A DNA stretch of 64,000 nucleotides from Bradyrhizobium sp. CCGB12 (GTDB lineage Bacteria > Pseudomonadota > Alphaproteobacteria > Rhizobiales > Xanthobacteraceae). A program made the translations under genes and the position numbers. The notes beneath the pieces are model-generated. The model searched no databases, had not been told where the DNA came from, and worked only from the letters and a program-made list of their open reading frames with translations. Location of the stretch: the NCBI RefSeq assembly GCF_024199845.1, contig NZ_JANADO010000001.1, forward strand, positions 5,952,001 to 6,016,000, in the 5' to 3' direction. Of this stretch, positions 32,144 to 41,495 are shown one piece after another; the stretch's first letter is position 1, and the number at the start of each line of letters is the position of its first letter.

Positions 32144-32677
32144 TCAACAAGAGAAGGGGTGCTGCTGAAACGAAGGGTATAGCTGGATCCAGGATTTCCG
32201 GGTCGTATTCTGTCGCTCGTACGCGGCGACAAAAGAAGCCCGACCGCTTTTAGTGGCCGGGCAGAAGTTAGTCTCGGAAGGAGCGACGCTGTTACACATC
32301 GCGCCAACTTCCGTCGGCAGAGGGAGGGCTCCTGCCAACGGTCCAATTTCGGCGAGGGCATTCGCCGATGGCCTTAGGCACAGAAGGCCGAAATCTATTC
32401 CAAATGAAATCTGATCTTTTTCGTTCGATTGGACCAAGGCTGAAGAACTCGGCCTGATACTCGTGGGTGCGACAATATGCCGACGGACGCCTAGCCCTTT
32501 GGCCGCCGCCGGCTGCTGCGAACCCGCAGTGTTAGGCGAGAGATCACCTAGAACCGCCGCCGGACCGCACAAGCGCGTGGTTTGACGCCCGACGTACACC
32601 GACAATGATTTTCCCGGCCTGGGCAAAAGATCGATAACCGTCATGATAAGATCGTCGGCTCTTTTATTCCGCGTCAT
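32144..32677 (-). CDS. hypothetical reading frame just downstream of a nod box
   Basis: This frame of 177 codons starts with MTRNKRADDLIMTVIDLLPR, 21 bp beyond a strong nod box on the same strand. An upstream ATG at 32731 is inside the nod box and cannot be the start of a NodD-controlled transcript. The translation matches no family that I recognise and shows no signal peptide or obvious domain, so it may be non-coding. It is listed because its position is where a flavonoid-induced gene should begin. Confidence 0.25.
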   Translation of the reverse strand: MTRNKRADDLIMTVIDLLPRPGKSLSVYVGRQTTRLCGPAAVLGDLSPNTAGSQQPAAAKGLGVRRHIVAPTSIRPSSSALVQSNEKDQISFGIDFGLLCLRPSANALAEIGPLAGALPLPTEVGAMCNSVAPSETNFCPATKSGRASFVAAYERQNTTRKSWIQLYPSFQQHPFSC

Positions 32678-32697
32678 TGCTATGCGACATCCCGCAA

Positions 32698-32744
32698 AGT
32701 TGGTAAAATCGATTGTGTTGATGGGCCGCATCTACACGGTGGAT
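32698..32744 (-). promoter_or_regulatory. nod box (NodD binding site)
   Basis: The minus strand reads ATCCACCGTGTAGATG, six spacer bases, ATCAACACAATCGATTTTAC and CAAC. This is close to the consensus over all 47 positions and is the better of the two nod boxes here. Transcription would run toward lower coordinates, into a hypothetical frame and then the small cysteine-motif gene. No known nod gene lies within 1.7 kb downstream. Confidence 0.9.
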
Positions 32745-33669
32745 CATTTCCCGGTCGTTGGCACTTTGTGTCTCGGGGTGCGCATACCCGAGATCTGAGC
32801 GCAACCAGCCCCGGCACCTGAACGCGCGCCGCCAAATGCTGACACCGCTGGCGTGAAGACACACGACAGGCAGCTAAGGCGCGAATGACGCCATCGGAGT
32901 AAACGAGGCGACCTCCGACGCGGTCGACGTCCCATCGATTTTGGCTCATCTTATGTTTGCTTTCAAATGCTTACCGGAATGCGCGCGCCATCATGCTACG
33001 CAACTGAGAAGCGATGAATTCGGACGGAGCGTCGGAGACGTGAACTGAAAGACCGCGCCTCGGATTCTCCTTCGCGATCACCCATATCAGTCCTCCGTCG
33101 GGCTCAATGATGGACCGCAGAGCACCATTCGAATGCCCGGCGCTTAGTGATGTAAAAGGGTTCGATCAGCCGCGCGAGACCCTTCGGGCCCGATCCTGGA
33201 ACGGGATCTCGTAAGCAGTATACCATTTCAATCAGGTCTGGCCGTGCTGTTACCAGCTCTCGGTACCTCGTTCTTTCAGCGCGCCGACGGCGCGGATGAT
33301 CAAGTTGAGGACCACCTGTCAGCGTCGAGCTCAATGTGCCCGAACGAGCGGCAACACTCTGGCGAGAGGATAACCACGGGCGCCATCGTTAGCCTACACG
33401 AACGATTCGCTCGCGCTGTCTCTTCCGAAGCTATTGCTCATACGCTTCGCGTTCGACCGGCGCCTGCCATACTCAGTCGTTCTCCTCGAGCCAACGCTAG
33501 ATCGAGACGAAGCGCGGCAGCCGCAGATCACCTTCGTATCTCTCGGCGCCACGAACTGCAATTACGTCAAGAAAGGTCAACCATCCGCGATCGACGGAGC
33601 AGCCTCTTACCTAGAGCAGCAATCAGCGAGCTCGGGTTGATCATCAGGGCCATCGCTCGGCGAGTTGCG
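32745..33669. other. about 0.9 kb without a supportable gene
   Basis: Only short frames (60-89 codons) and one 177-codon plus-strand frame that mostly opposes the end of the RND gene. Nothing recognised. Confidence 0.45.
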
Positions 33670-36600
33670 TCAGCTGTCGATGAGATCGAGCTCGGCGGCC
33701 TTCTCCGGGCGGCGCGCACTCGCGTCGGGGCGGTGATCCGACGCGATCGCGACATAGAGCGCCGGCAGCACGAATAGCGTGAACAGTGTGCCGATAGCAA
33801 TGCCCGCTACGACCACCAGCCCAATCGAGAAGCGGCTCGCGGCGCCAGCACCCGTTGCGGTCAATAAGGGTAAAAGGCCCGCGACCATGGCCGCAGTGGT
33901 CATCAAGATTGGACGGAGTCGGACGCGCGCCGCCATCTCGATGGCGGAGCGACGATCAAGTCTCTTCTTGAGCTGCAGCTCATTGGCAAACTCGACCATT
34001 AGGATACCATGCTTAGAAATCAGCCCGACCAGCGTCAGCAGTCCGATCTGGGTGTAGATGTTCATCGTCGCCGCGCCAAAAAATAGCGGAATCAAGGCGC
34101 CAACGATTGCCATGGGCACGCTGACCATGATGATGAGAGGATCGCGCAGACTTTCGAACTGCGCCGCAAGCACCAAGAAAATGATGATGAGTGCAAACAC
34201 AAAGGTGAAGGCAAGCTGGTTACCTTCCCGCACATACTGGCGGGCATCGGCGAGAAAGTCGTGGTTGTAGCCTGTGGGCAGTTCCTTTGCCTTCTCGTCC
34301 AGGAAGTCCACAGCTTGACCGATCGTGACGCCCGGCATCGGCACGGCCTGGAAGGTTGCAGAGTTGAGCTGATTGTAGCGGGTGAGCGCGTTGGGATCGG
34401 TCGCGGTCTCAATGGAGACAACAGTTGACAGCGGCATCATTGCGCCCGTCGAAGCCTTTACATAGAAATTCCCGAGTGATTCCGGGGTCAGCCGGTTCTC
34501 GCGCGGCACCTGCGGGATCACCTGATAGGAGCGGCCCTCTAGGTTGAAGCGGTTGACGAAGTTTCCGCCAAGGAGGGTCGCAACCGCGCTTCCGATGTTC
34601 TGCATGGTGACGCCTAGGCCATTGGCCTTGGATCGATTGACCCTGATTCGGACCACCGGCTGATTAAACTCAAGATCGGAGTCGCTGACCATAAACAAGC
34701 CGCTCTTGCGCGCGGCATCCTTCAACTTCGACATTTGCTCGTAGATGGACTGAAAACCCAGCGTCGAGTTGATCACCATCTGCACCGGCAAGCCGCCTGA
34801 ACCGCCCGGAAGGGGCGGCAGGCTAAAGGCAAAAGCATTGATACCTTCATTCTTGGACAGCTCCGCCTGCACTAACGACTTCAGCGCGATCGATGATCGT
34901 TTGCGCTCGTCCCAAGGCTTGAGCAACATGCCGGCCATGCCGCCCTGCGCACCGCTGGTGCCGTTAACCACGAAACGCAAGTCGGTCTCGGGAAACTTCT
35001 GAAACGCCTTGTCGAGCTTAGCGCCGTAATAGTCGAGGTAGTCGATATTGGCGTATTTCGGCGCTTTAGTTAGTACAAATACGATGCCCTGATCCTCCTC
35101 TGGGGCGAGTTCCTTGGATGTATGCATATAAAGAAAAGCAACGAGGCCTAGCATGGTCAGCGCAAACAAACCGGTAATCGGGCGATAGTCGAGCGAGCGG
35201 TCGAGCTTGCGGCCGTACCAGCCTGTCATGGCGCCGAACACGCGGTTTACGATTCTTGCAAATTGCCCTTCCTCAGCACTCTTCAGGAAAACCGAGCACA
35301 TCATCGGCGACAGCGTCAACGCGATCACGCCCGACACGATTACCGACCCCGCCAGCGTAAACGCGAATTCGCGAAACAGCGCACCGGTGAGGCCGCCGAG
35401 AAAGCCAATCGGCGCGTAGACAGCGGCCAGTGTAATCGTCATCGAAACGACGGGACCGACGATCTCGCGCGCCCCTTCCCTAGCGGCTGCCGTCGGCGTC
35501 GCTCCTGCTTCCAGATGGCGATGAATGTTCTCCACCACGACGATCGCGTCGTCGACCACGAGACCGATCGCAAGCACCATCGCGAGGAGAGTCAGGAGAT
35601 TGAATGAAAAGCCCAGCGCAAGCATCATGCTGCAGACACCAACGAGCGACAGCGGAATGGTGACGATGGGAATGATGACCGACCGCAGCGATGCGAGAAA
35701 AAGAAAGATCACGAACACAACGATAGCGATGGACTCAATAAGCGTCTTCTCCACCTCATCGATCGACGATTGGATAAATTTAGTGGAGTCGTAGGCCACT
35801 TTCATCTTCACCGATGGCGGCAGGTTACGCTCGATTTCTGGAAACAATGCCCGGACGCCTCGCACTATGTTCAGCGGATTGCCTTGCGGGCTCGCCTGCA
35901 CGCCGATAAAGATCGCGTGCTCGCCGTTCATGGCGACGCTGACGTCCGCGGACTGTGCAGCAAGCTCAGCTGTCGCGATGTCCCCTATGCGAACAAAGCC
36001 GTCGTCTTTGGCTTTGACGACCATGTTCTTGAAGTCATCCACACTCCGCAGATCTGTATTGGCCGTCACGTCTGAGACGATGAAGTAGCCCTTAGCCTGG
36101 CCGGCTGCGGCCTGGAAATTATTGGCGGCGATTGCAGCCGAAACATCAGCTGGTGATACGCCGTGCCCTGCCATTCTCGCAGGATCAAGCCATAGCCGCA
36201 TCGCAAAACTTTGGCCGCCCAGGATGTCTGCCGCCGCGACGCCGTCTACGGTTGACAGAACAGGTTGTACCACGCGCGAGAGATAGTCGGAGATCGCGCT
36301 GGCCGTCAGTTCCTCGCTGGAGAAGCCGATATACATGACAGCTGTCGTCTGACCGGAAGATTTGGTGACGACCGGATCGTTCGATTCCTTAGGGATTAAA
36401 TATCTGACCGAGTTGACCTTCGAGAGGACTTCGGTGAGCGCCTCGTTTGGATCGAAATTGAGTTTGATGTAGACTTGGATCGACGAGGTACCGAGCACGG
36501 AGGAGGACGTGATGTAGTCGACGCCCTCGGCCGAAGCGACCGCCTGCTCCAACGGGGTCGTGATGAACCCCTGAATCATGTCAGCGGAGGCGCCTGGATA

Positions 36601-36750
36601 GGATGTCGTGACATTGACGACCGTGTTAGATAGCTTGGGATATTGTCGGATCGGCAAAACGGTGGCCGCGCGAAAGCCTATCAGCAGGATCAGGAGACTG
36701 ACCACAATCGATAACACCGGACGTTTGATGAAAAGCTCGGTAAATGCCAT
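33670..36750 (-). CDS. RND-family efflux transporter permease (AcrB/HAE1 type)
   Basis: A 1026-residue inner-membrane, proton-driven efflux pump with the usual twelve membrane segments and two large periplasmic loops. It starts MAFTELFIKRPVLSIVVSLL, the standard N terminus; a TTG six codons upstream is less likely. Family motifs include the GLVVDDAIVVVENIHRH segment of helix 4, whose Asp pair transfers protons, and SLVGVCSMMLALGF. HAE1 pumps work with a periplasmic adaptor and an outer-membrane channel, but neither is next to this gene. Rhizobial NolG, a nodulation-linked pump, belongs to the same superfamily; the sequence alone does not decide whether this is its counterpart. Intact. Confidence 0.9.
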   Translation of the reverse strand: MAFTELFIKRPVLSIVVSLLILLIGFRAATVLPIRQYPKLSNTVVNVTTSYPGASADMIQGFITTPLEQAVASAEGVDYITSSSVLGTSSIQVYIKLNFDPNEALTEVLSKVNSVRYLIPKESNDPVVTKSSGQTTAVMYIGFSSEELTASAISDYLSRVVQPVLSTVDGVAAADILGGQSFAMRLWLDPARMAGHGVSPADVSAAIAANNFQAAAGQAKGYFIVSDVTANTDLRSVDDFKNMVVKAKDDGFVRIGDIATAELAAQSADVSVAMNGEHAIFIGVQASPQGNPLNIVRGVRALFPEIERNLPPSVKMKVAYDSTKFIQSSIDEVEKTLIESIAIVVFVIFLFLASLRSVIIPIVTIPLSLVGVCSMMLALGFSFNLLTLLAMVLAIGLVVDDAIVVVENIHRHLEAGATPTAAAREGAREIVGPVVSMTITLAAVYAPIGFLGGLTGALFREFAFTLAGSVIVSGVIALTLSPMMCSVFLKSAEEGQFARIVNRVFGAMTGWYGRKLDRSLDYRPITGLFALTMLGLVAFLYMHTSKELAPEEDQGIVFVLTKAPKYANIDYLDYYGAKLDKAFQKFPETDLRFVVNGTSGAQGGMAGMLLKPWDERKRSSIALKSLVQAELSKNEGINAFAFSLPPLPGGSGGLPVQMVINSTLGFQSIYEQMSKLKDAARKSGLFMVSDSDLEFNQPVVRIRVNRSKANGLGVTMQNIGSAVATLLGGNFVNRFNLEGRSYQVIPQVPRENRLTPESLGNFYVKASTGAMMPLSTVVSIETATDPNALTRYNQLNSATFQAVPMPGVTIGQAVDFLDEKAKELPTGYNHDFLADARQYVREGNQLAFTFVFALIIIFLVLAAQFESLRDPLIIMVSVPMAIVGALIPLFFGAATMNIYTQIGLLTLVGLISKHGILMVEFANELQLKKRLDRRSAIEMAARVRLRPILMTTAAMVAGLLPLLTATGAGAASRFSIGLVVVAGIAIGTLFTLFVLPALYVAIASDHRPDASARRPEKAAELDLIDS

Positions 36751-37235
36751 CGCGACGCTCGGATTCAAAAGACTGATTCAGTCGGCAAGCAGACCCGGGC
36801 CACCGCCATAGTGATAAATGCGGCGATTGCCGTTATGCCCGTGCATGAGGAAAGAAGGATCACTCGCAAAGGCTCGTGTTCACGGGCAGCACGTCTCGCT
36901 CCACTAGGTCAATCGCCCGGTTGCCCGGCTCGGAACACTAGAGCAGGCGCCTGAGAAAACCTGGGAATACGCCCGGAAACCAGTCCCCTCGCATCAGCCA
37001 CGATCCAAGTCCGCCGGCATCTGGCTCCTAGGCACGAAAAAGAGCGTTGATGGAGCTCCAACGCGAAGGTCGGTTCGCGCATTTCCATCAACTTCTTTCT
37101 CACGCCTCAATGGCCGGTAGCAACCTCCAGCTATCGAGTCAGATTTCGGCTTTGTGCCGCACACTCATTTCTTCAATGATCCGCTTCGACGTCGAAAGTA
37201 CAATCAAGTCGACAGGAGTCTCAACTCTACAAGGG

Positions 37236-37281
37236 TAAGCGAGGGATATAGAATAGGTCGCTAAACCTATACGAAGGTTTG
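37236..37281 (+). promoter_or_regulatory. conserved upstream element, copy C
   Basis: TAAGC, 26 bases, then CTATACGAAGGTTTG: the same two blocks with the same spacing as copy B before noeL. The inner repeat is weaker here (TAGGTCGC). Downstream on this strand only decayed DNA is visible, so this copy may be left over from a lost gene. Confidence 0.45.
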
Positions 37282-37499
37282 GAAGATACGCGAGACTTGC
37301 GCGGTTATTCCGGCGCCAACAGAAGTCGGTCTCACAAATGCATACTAGCGGCCACTGCCGATTCTGACCGTCTGCGACAATCAAACGTGAGCCGCGCGAC
37401 GAGCGGCCGATCCCACGACCACATCGGCAACGCTCGCGATCAGCACTGTTGCCAGCGCCGGCTCGACGCGTCCAGCTGTTTTTCTCATCGCGCTTGATC

Positions 37500-37640
37500 G
37501 ATGCTAGGCAATGATGCGTCGCTCGAACTCCTGGATTCGGGTCTTCAGGGTCCGCAACTGACCGCCGAGAGCTGCAAGATATGAGCGGACCACCTCCGGG
37601 AGCCGGCGGTCAGCTGGATCAGCGACTACTTCCAGATTAA
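37500..37640 (-). pseudogene. IS110-family transposase fragment
   Basis: The minus strand encodes RLPEVVRSYLAALGGQL and RTLKTRIQEFERRIIA, then a TAG before HRSSAM. This resembles the linker between the two catalytic domains of IS110/IS116/IS902 transposases. Neither end of the element is recognisable, so it is a relic. Confidence 0.5.
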
Positions 37641-38231
37641 CTGCTCGACACTCAGGCAACTGACCGGAGCGACAAAGCCGAACTCAGAAAGATAGGCGCG
37701 ATTGAATTGAAACGCAGTCTGCTGGCGGATGAAGAGATATCGCGCGCGATGAAGCGTCAGACCGATCTGTTGCTCGGCGATCTCGGTCGGCATGAACTGC
37801 ATGTTGGCCCCTTTGACCGGACTCACAAATCGCTTCTCGTCCCTGCTGTCGTCTTCATAAGGGGCAAGTCCCATGAATTGTGCTCATCGAACACGCCGCA
37901 GCCCAGAAACCGGATTGTCTCGAGATAGAACAACCAGAAGAGTTGTTTCTCCAGGAAGCATTCGAGCTTCATTAGGCAGGTGCGTACGATGTGGCAACTG
38001 ATGAAGAATCGGCGGTCAAAGCGCGCTCGATAGCTCATCACTTCGGATCCACACTGGGCTTGGAGGCAGGCAATCGCAGTTTGGTCTGCCGAGGACCGCT
38101 CCAGACAGCGATACTGCTCCAGGCGATTGCCAGGCGAGTGAGTCGCGGTTGCAAGGCCGCTGCCGAGAGAATTCCTGCGCCGTGACTGGCGGCGCGTTCG
38201 TGGCGCGAGGCCTAGCGGCGGCTTTGCGAAC

Positions 38232-39242
38232 TTACACCGCGCTTGCGTCGCTGCCATTACGCAGGATCCGCGTCCGATCGGGCGTATCGAGCGTTAGGCT
38301 ACCGCTCGCCGCGCGCGACACGCAGGTGCAGAGCTTGCTGTTCGTCGCCCGCTCTTCACTGCTGAAGAACACGTCACGATGATTGACCTCGGCCGACGCC
38401 TCTAAGATCGGCAGCACGCAGAGGCCGCATTCTCCGCGCCGACAACCAAAGATCATGTCGACGCCAGCATCTTCGAGCGCCTCGAGCATGGAGCGATTGG
38501 CAGGAACGTCAATTTCGAGACTCAATCGGGGAATCCTAATCTTGAACGACGTGTCTGCAATGTTGCTCGCATGGCCGAACATCTCATAGCGAAGGTGCGC
38601 TTCGGGTCGGGCCGCCTCGCGCCACAGGCGCTTGACGGTCTGCAACATCCCGAACGGGCCACACATATAGAGCTCGCCACGCGCGTCGAGTTGGGCAATT
38701 TCGTCGGCAATGTCGATGCGTTGCCCCTCTTCACTTATGAAGATCCGAAGGCGTTCACCGATATAGCGGGCAAGGTCGTCCGCGAGGACTAGGTCGCGAC
38801 GGCTGCGCACGGCATAGAGCAGACGAAAATTCGCGTCCGCTTGCTTCAGCGCCAGCGCCATAGGGTAGACCGGCGTGATACCGATGCCGCCGGCCAGCAG
38901 CAAATATTCCGGCCGGCCGTAGCTCAATTCGAAGCTGTTCCTTGGCTGGGAGACCGTGAGCCGCTCACCCGCCTTGAGGCGCCACATGCCGACAGATCCG
39001 CCGCGGCTCGATGCGAGGCGCTTGACGGCGATGCGATAGAGCCCGTCCGCCGAATGGCTCACCAACGAATAGCTGCGAACCTGCAGCCGACCGTCGATTG
39101 GCACGAGGACGTCGATATGACTGCCGGGCGTTGCCGTCATCAACAGGCGGTCTGGAGCGACGTCGAAGAGCCTGACGTCAGGCGTGAGTTCGCGCGTGGC
39201 ACAAAGGCGTGCGCTAGTCCATTCGATCGGCTTGGCCATCAT
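38232..39242 (-). CDS. vanB: vanillate O-demethylase reductase subunit (VanB-like)
   Basis: NADH-dependent reductase that passes electrons to the Rieske oxygenase next door. The 336-residue protein has an FAD/FMN-binding N-terminal part (LQVRSYSLVSHSADGLYRIAVKR), an NAD domain (YLLLAGGIGITPVYPMALAL) and a plant-type [2Fe-2S] domain at the C terminus with CRRGECGLC and a later CTC cysteine. That order is typical of class IA reductases. It starts 7 bp after vanA; two adjacent ATGs make the start uncertain by one residue. The cofactor motifs look complete. Confidence 0.85.
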   Translation of the reverse strand: MMAKPIEWTSARLCATRELTPDVRLFDVAPDRLLMTATPGSHIDVLVPIDGRLQVRSYSLVSHSADGLYRIAVKRLASSRGGSVGMWRLKAGERLTVSQPRNSFELSYGRPEYLLLAGGIGITPVYPMALALKQADANFRLLYAVRSRRDLVLADDLARYIGERLRIFISEEGQRIDIADEIAQLDARGELYMCGPFGMLQTVKRLWREAARPEAHLRYEMFGHASNIADTSFKIRIPRLSLEIDVPANRSMLEALEDAGVDMIFGCRRGECGLCVLPILEASAEVNHRDVFFSSEERATNSKLCTCVSRAASGSLTLDTPDRTRILRNGSDASAV

Positions 39243-39249
39243 TTTTCGC

Positions 39250-40323
39250 TCACTCGGACGCAACGTTTGCAATGACATTGGCCTGTTCGTTGGTCATCAT
39301 CCGGTCGATCAATCGTCGTGCCCATAGGGCGCCGGCATCGATGTTCAGGTCATAGAAGGGCTTGCGCGGGTTCTTGTCGATGGCGGCCTGCTGTGCCTCC
39401 AATACTCTGTGATCCTGATCGTAGACGCCTGCCCCCCCATTGACGTGGGCAAGCTGAAGCTCTTTCGTCAGCTGCGCATCATCCTTCCGATAATCTCGGA
39501 CGAAGTTCCAGAAATAGTGGCAGGTTGCCTCAGTTTCGGGCGTGATCGCCGCCAAAAACGCACCACTGACGCCCTGCGAGCGGTCGCCTTGCGGAGCTCC
39601 CGTATTTGTCAGTGCCACCCCGACGTCACCAACGACCACCGAGGGTGCCTGGAAGGTCACGACCTGCCAGCGATCGACACGGCCCGGCCGAGCAAGCTGG
39701 CGCGCCCAGAACGGAGGCGCCTCGATGTCGATCATCCAGCGCGTCATCGTTGCGGTGTCATCGGTGTGTGTCACATCGAAGGGCGCGGCTGTGATCGCCT
39801 CGTCGCCGATGCTGCCGGCGTGCACGTAGGTCTCGTGTGTGAGATCCATGAGGTTGTCGATCACCAGGCGATAATCGCATTTCAGCTGATAGAACGTGCC
39901 GCCCGCTCCGACCCATTGCTTTCCGTCGTTCCAATGGAAATCCGGAATTTTGGCAGGGTCCGCGAGCGCTGGATCCCCAGGCCACAGCCATACCAGGCGA
40001 TGCCGCTCAGCGACCGGATAGGCGCGCACACAGGCTGACGGATTGATCGACTTTTGCGCGGGCATGTAGGAGCAGCGCCCGGCCGAACTGAAGACCAGCC
40101 CGTGATAGCCGCACATGACGTCGTCGCCCTTCAGGTGTCCGAGAGACAATGGGAGCAGCCGGTGCCAACAGGCATCCTCTAGCGCTGTGATGAGGCCGTC
40201 GATGCGGCGGTAGAGCACGATTTTCTGGCCGCAGATGGTGCGAGCGGACAGCTCTCTGGCGATCTCGTGGGACCACGCGGCCGCGTACCAGGCGTTGAGC
40301 GGAAAAGGTTTGGCTGCGTTCAT
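39250..40323 (-). CDS. vanA: vanillate O-demethylase oxygenase subunit (VanA-like)
   Basis: Rieske non-heme iron oxygenase that removes the methyl group of vanillate or a similar lignin-derived methoxy aromatic, giving protocatechuate and formaldehyde. The 357-residue protein starts MNAAKPFPLNAWYAAAWSHEI. The Rieske motif is CWH-x16-CGYH and the mononuclear iron site is DLTHETYVH in NLMDLTHETYVHAGSI. A longer frame adds 64 residues unlike the family. It heads a vanA-vanB pair divergent from a LysR gene. The substrate is inferred from the family and partner. Confidence 0.85.
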   Translation of the reverse strand: MNAAKPFPLNAWYAAAWSHEIARELSARTICGQKIVLYRRIDGLITALEDACWHRLLPLSLGHLKGDDVMCGYHGLVFSSAGRCSYMPAQKSINPSACVRAYPVAERHRLVWLWPGDPALADPAKIPDFHWNDGKQWVGAGGTFYQLKCDYRLVIDNLMDLTHETYVHAGSIGDEAITAAPFDVTHTDDTATMTRWMIDIEAPPFWARQLARPGRVDRWQVVTFQAPSVVVGDVGVALTNTGAPQGDRSQGVSGAFLAAITPETEATCHYFWNFVRDYRKDDAQLTKELQLAHVNGGAGVYDQDHRVLEAQQAAIDKNPRKPFYDLNIDAGALWARRLIDRMMTNEQANVIANVASE

Positions 40324-40493
40324 GGGGCAGCTATCTCCAAGGTTTTGGCGATGATCACGAGCCCGCCGTCTAAATTCCCATTTTCGAGCAGATTGCGTTG
40401 GCAATAGCTCTCGGACAATCGGACAGAGTTGATATCCGTTATCTACTCTTTCGATAGGGTGTTGCAGTTTTCCGCCAGGAGGATCCTGAAGAG

Positions 40494-41495
40494 ATGGCAA
40501 AGAACTGGGATCCACTTGCGATTGATTTTGGCGCGATCCGTACCTTGCGCCTGGTCTCGGAACTGGGTTCGTTTTCGAAAGCCGCCAACGCGCTTGGCAC
40601 GAACCAATCGACGATCAGCTACACGATCGACCGGCTGCGCGCGGCGTTCAACGACAAGCTATTCGTGCGCCAGCGCGGCGGCATCGCGCCAACGCCGCGA
40701 TGCGCTGAAATCGTCGAATGTGCCAGCCGCATGCTCGAAGCCTACGAGTGCCTAGTGCAGCCTACGAATTTCGATCCGGCCAGCGCGTCCGGGCGGGTCA
40801 CGATCGCCTGCAATTATTACGAACGCTCGATCATTCTGCCGCGCGCCATCGCGGAGGTCAGGCGCCTGGCGCCGCGACTGGTGTTGGAAATCAAGACGGC
40901 GCGGGCCAAAGGCACGGCGTGTCTGAAAAGCGGTGAAGCCGATCTTCTCGTCGGGCCTTACGACGTGCATGAGGAGAGCTTCTATCATCGCTACCTGCTG
41001 GACGACCACTATGTATGCGTCATGCATCGCGGCCATCGGCTCGCCGGCAGAGGGCTGCGGGTGAATGACTATGTCAACGCGAGCCACGCTGTCGTCACCT
41101 ATGGCGGCACCTGGCGGTCAGGGTACCTCAGAGAACTCGATGAACGTGGTTTATCGCTCACCCAGGTGGTCGCGATACCGAGCATTTCCGATCTCACGCA
41201 CATTCTCCCCGCAACGGATCTGATTTCGACGGTGCCAAGCCGCATCGCTTCGAACATCGCCGAATCAGTCGTCGCGAGATCGTGTCCCTTCCCCGAGCCG
41301 TTTCAGATAGGCATGACCTGGACAAACCGGACCCATCATTCCGCCGCCCACCGGTGGCTGAGACAACTCATCGGCCGAATTGCCCACAGTTTGCCGTACA
41401 AGACCGCTCCCGCCGCGCCCTCTGGGCGCAGCAGCGCCAATGCCAGAGTTTTGAAGCGCCGTCCCGCGGGACGTGGGCGTATTAGTCCCAGATGA
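40494..41495 (+). CDS. LysR-family transcriptional regulator
   Basis: A 333-residue LysR-type regulator. The N-terminal winged helix-turn-helix is visible as RTLRLVSELGSFSKAANALG and NQSTISYTIDRLRAAF, followed by the effector-binding domain (GRVTIACNYYERSIILPRAI and later). It is divergent from vanAB with 170 bp between the starts, so it probably controls them in response to an aromatic compound. Family proteins are about 300 residues long. The last 30 or so residues (SGRSSANARVLKRRPAGRGR) are unlike the rest and overlap an opposing frame, suggesting a rearrangement at the 3' end. Confidence 0.85.
   Translation: MAKNWDPLAIDFGAIRTLRLVSELGSFSKAANALGTNQSTISYTIDRLRAAFNDKLFVRQRGGIAPTPRCAEIVECASRMLEAYECLVQPTNFDPASASGRVTIACNYYERSIILPRAIAEVRRLAPRLVLEIKTARAKGTACLKSGEADLLVGPYDVHEESFYHRYLLDDHYVCVMHRGHRLAGRGLRVNDYVNASHAVVTYGGTWRSGYLRELDERGLSLTQVVAIPSISDLTHILPATDLISTVPSRIASNIAESVVARSCPFPEPFQIGMTWTNRTHHSAAHRWLRQLIGRIAHSLPYKTAPAAPSGRSSANARVLKRRPAGRGRISPR

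Larger units (their letters stand above)
36751..38231. other. about 1.5 kb gene-poor region with an IS110 relic
   Basis: Contains element copy C (37236-37281) and a transposase fragment (about 37500-37640). A 144-codon minus-strand frame at 37823-38257 is not recognisable. The adaptor gene expected before an RND pump is not here. Confidence 0.45.

Noticed and set aside
37823..38257. Minus-strand frame of 144 codons next to vanB
   Set aside because: Lies in decayed DNA beside an IS110 fragment and partly overlaps the vanB 3' end; no family match.
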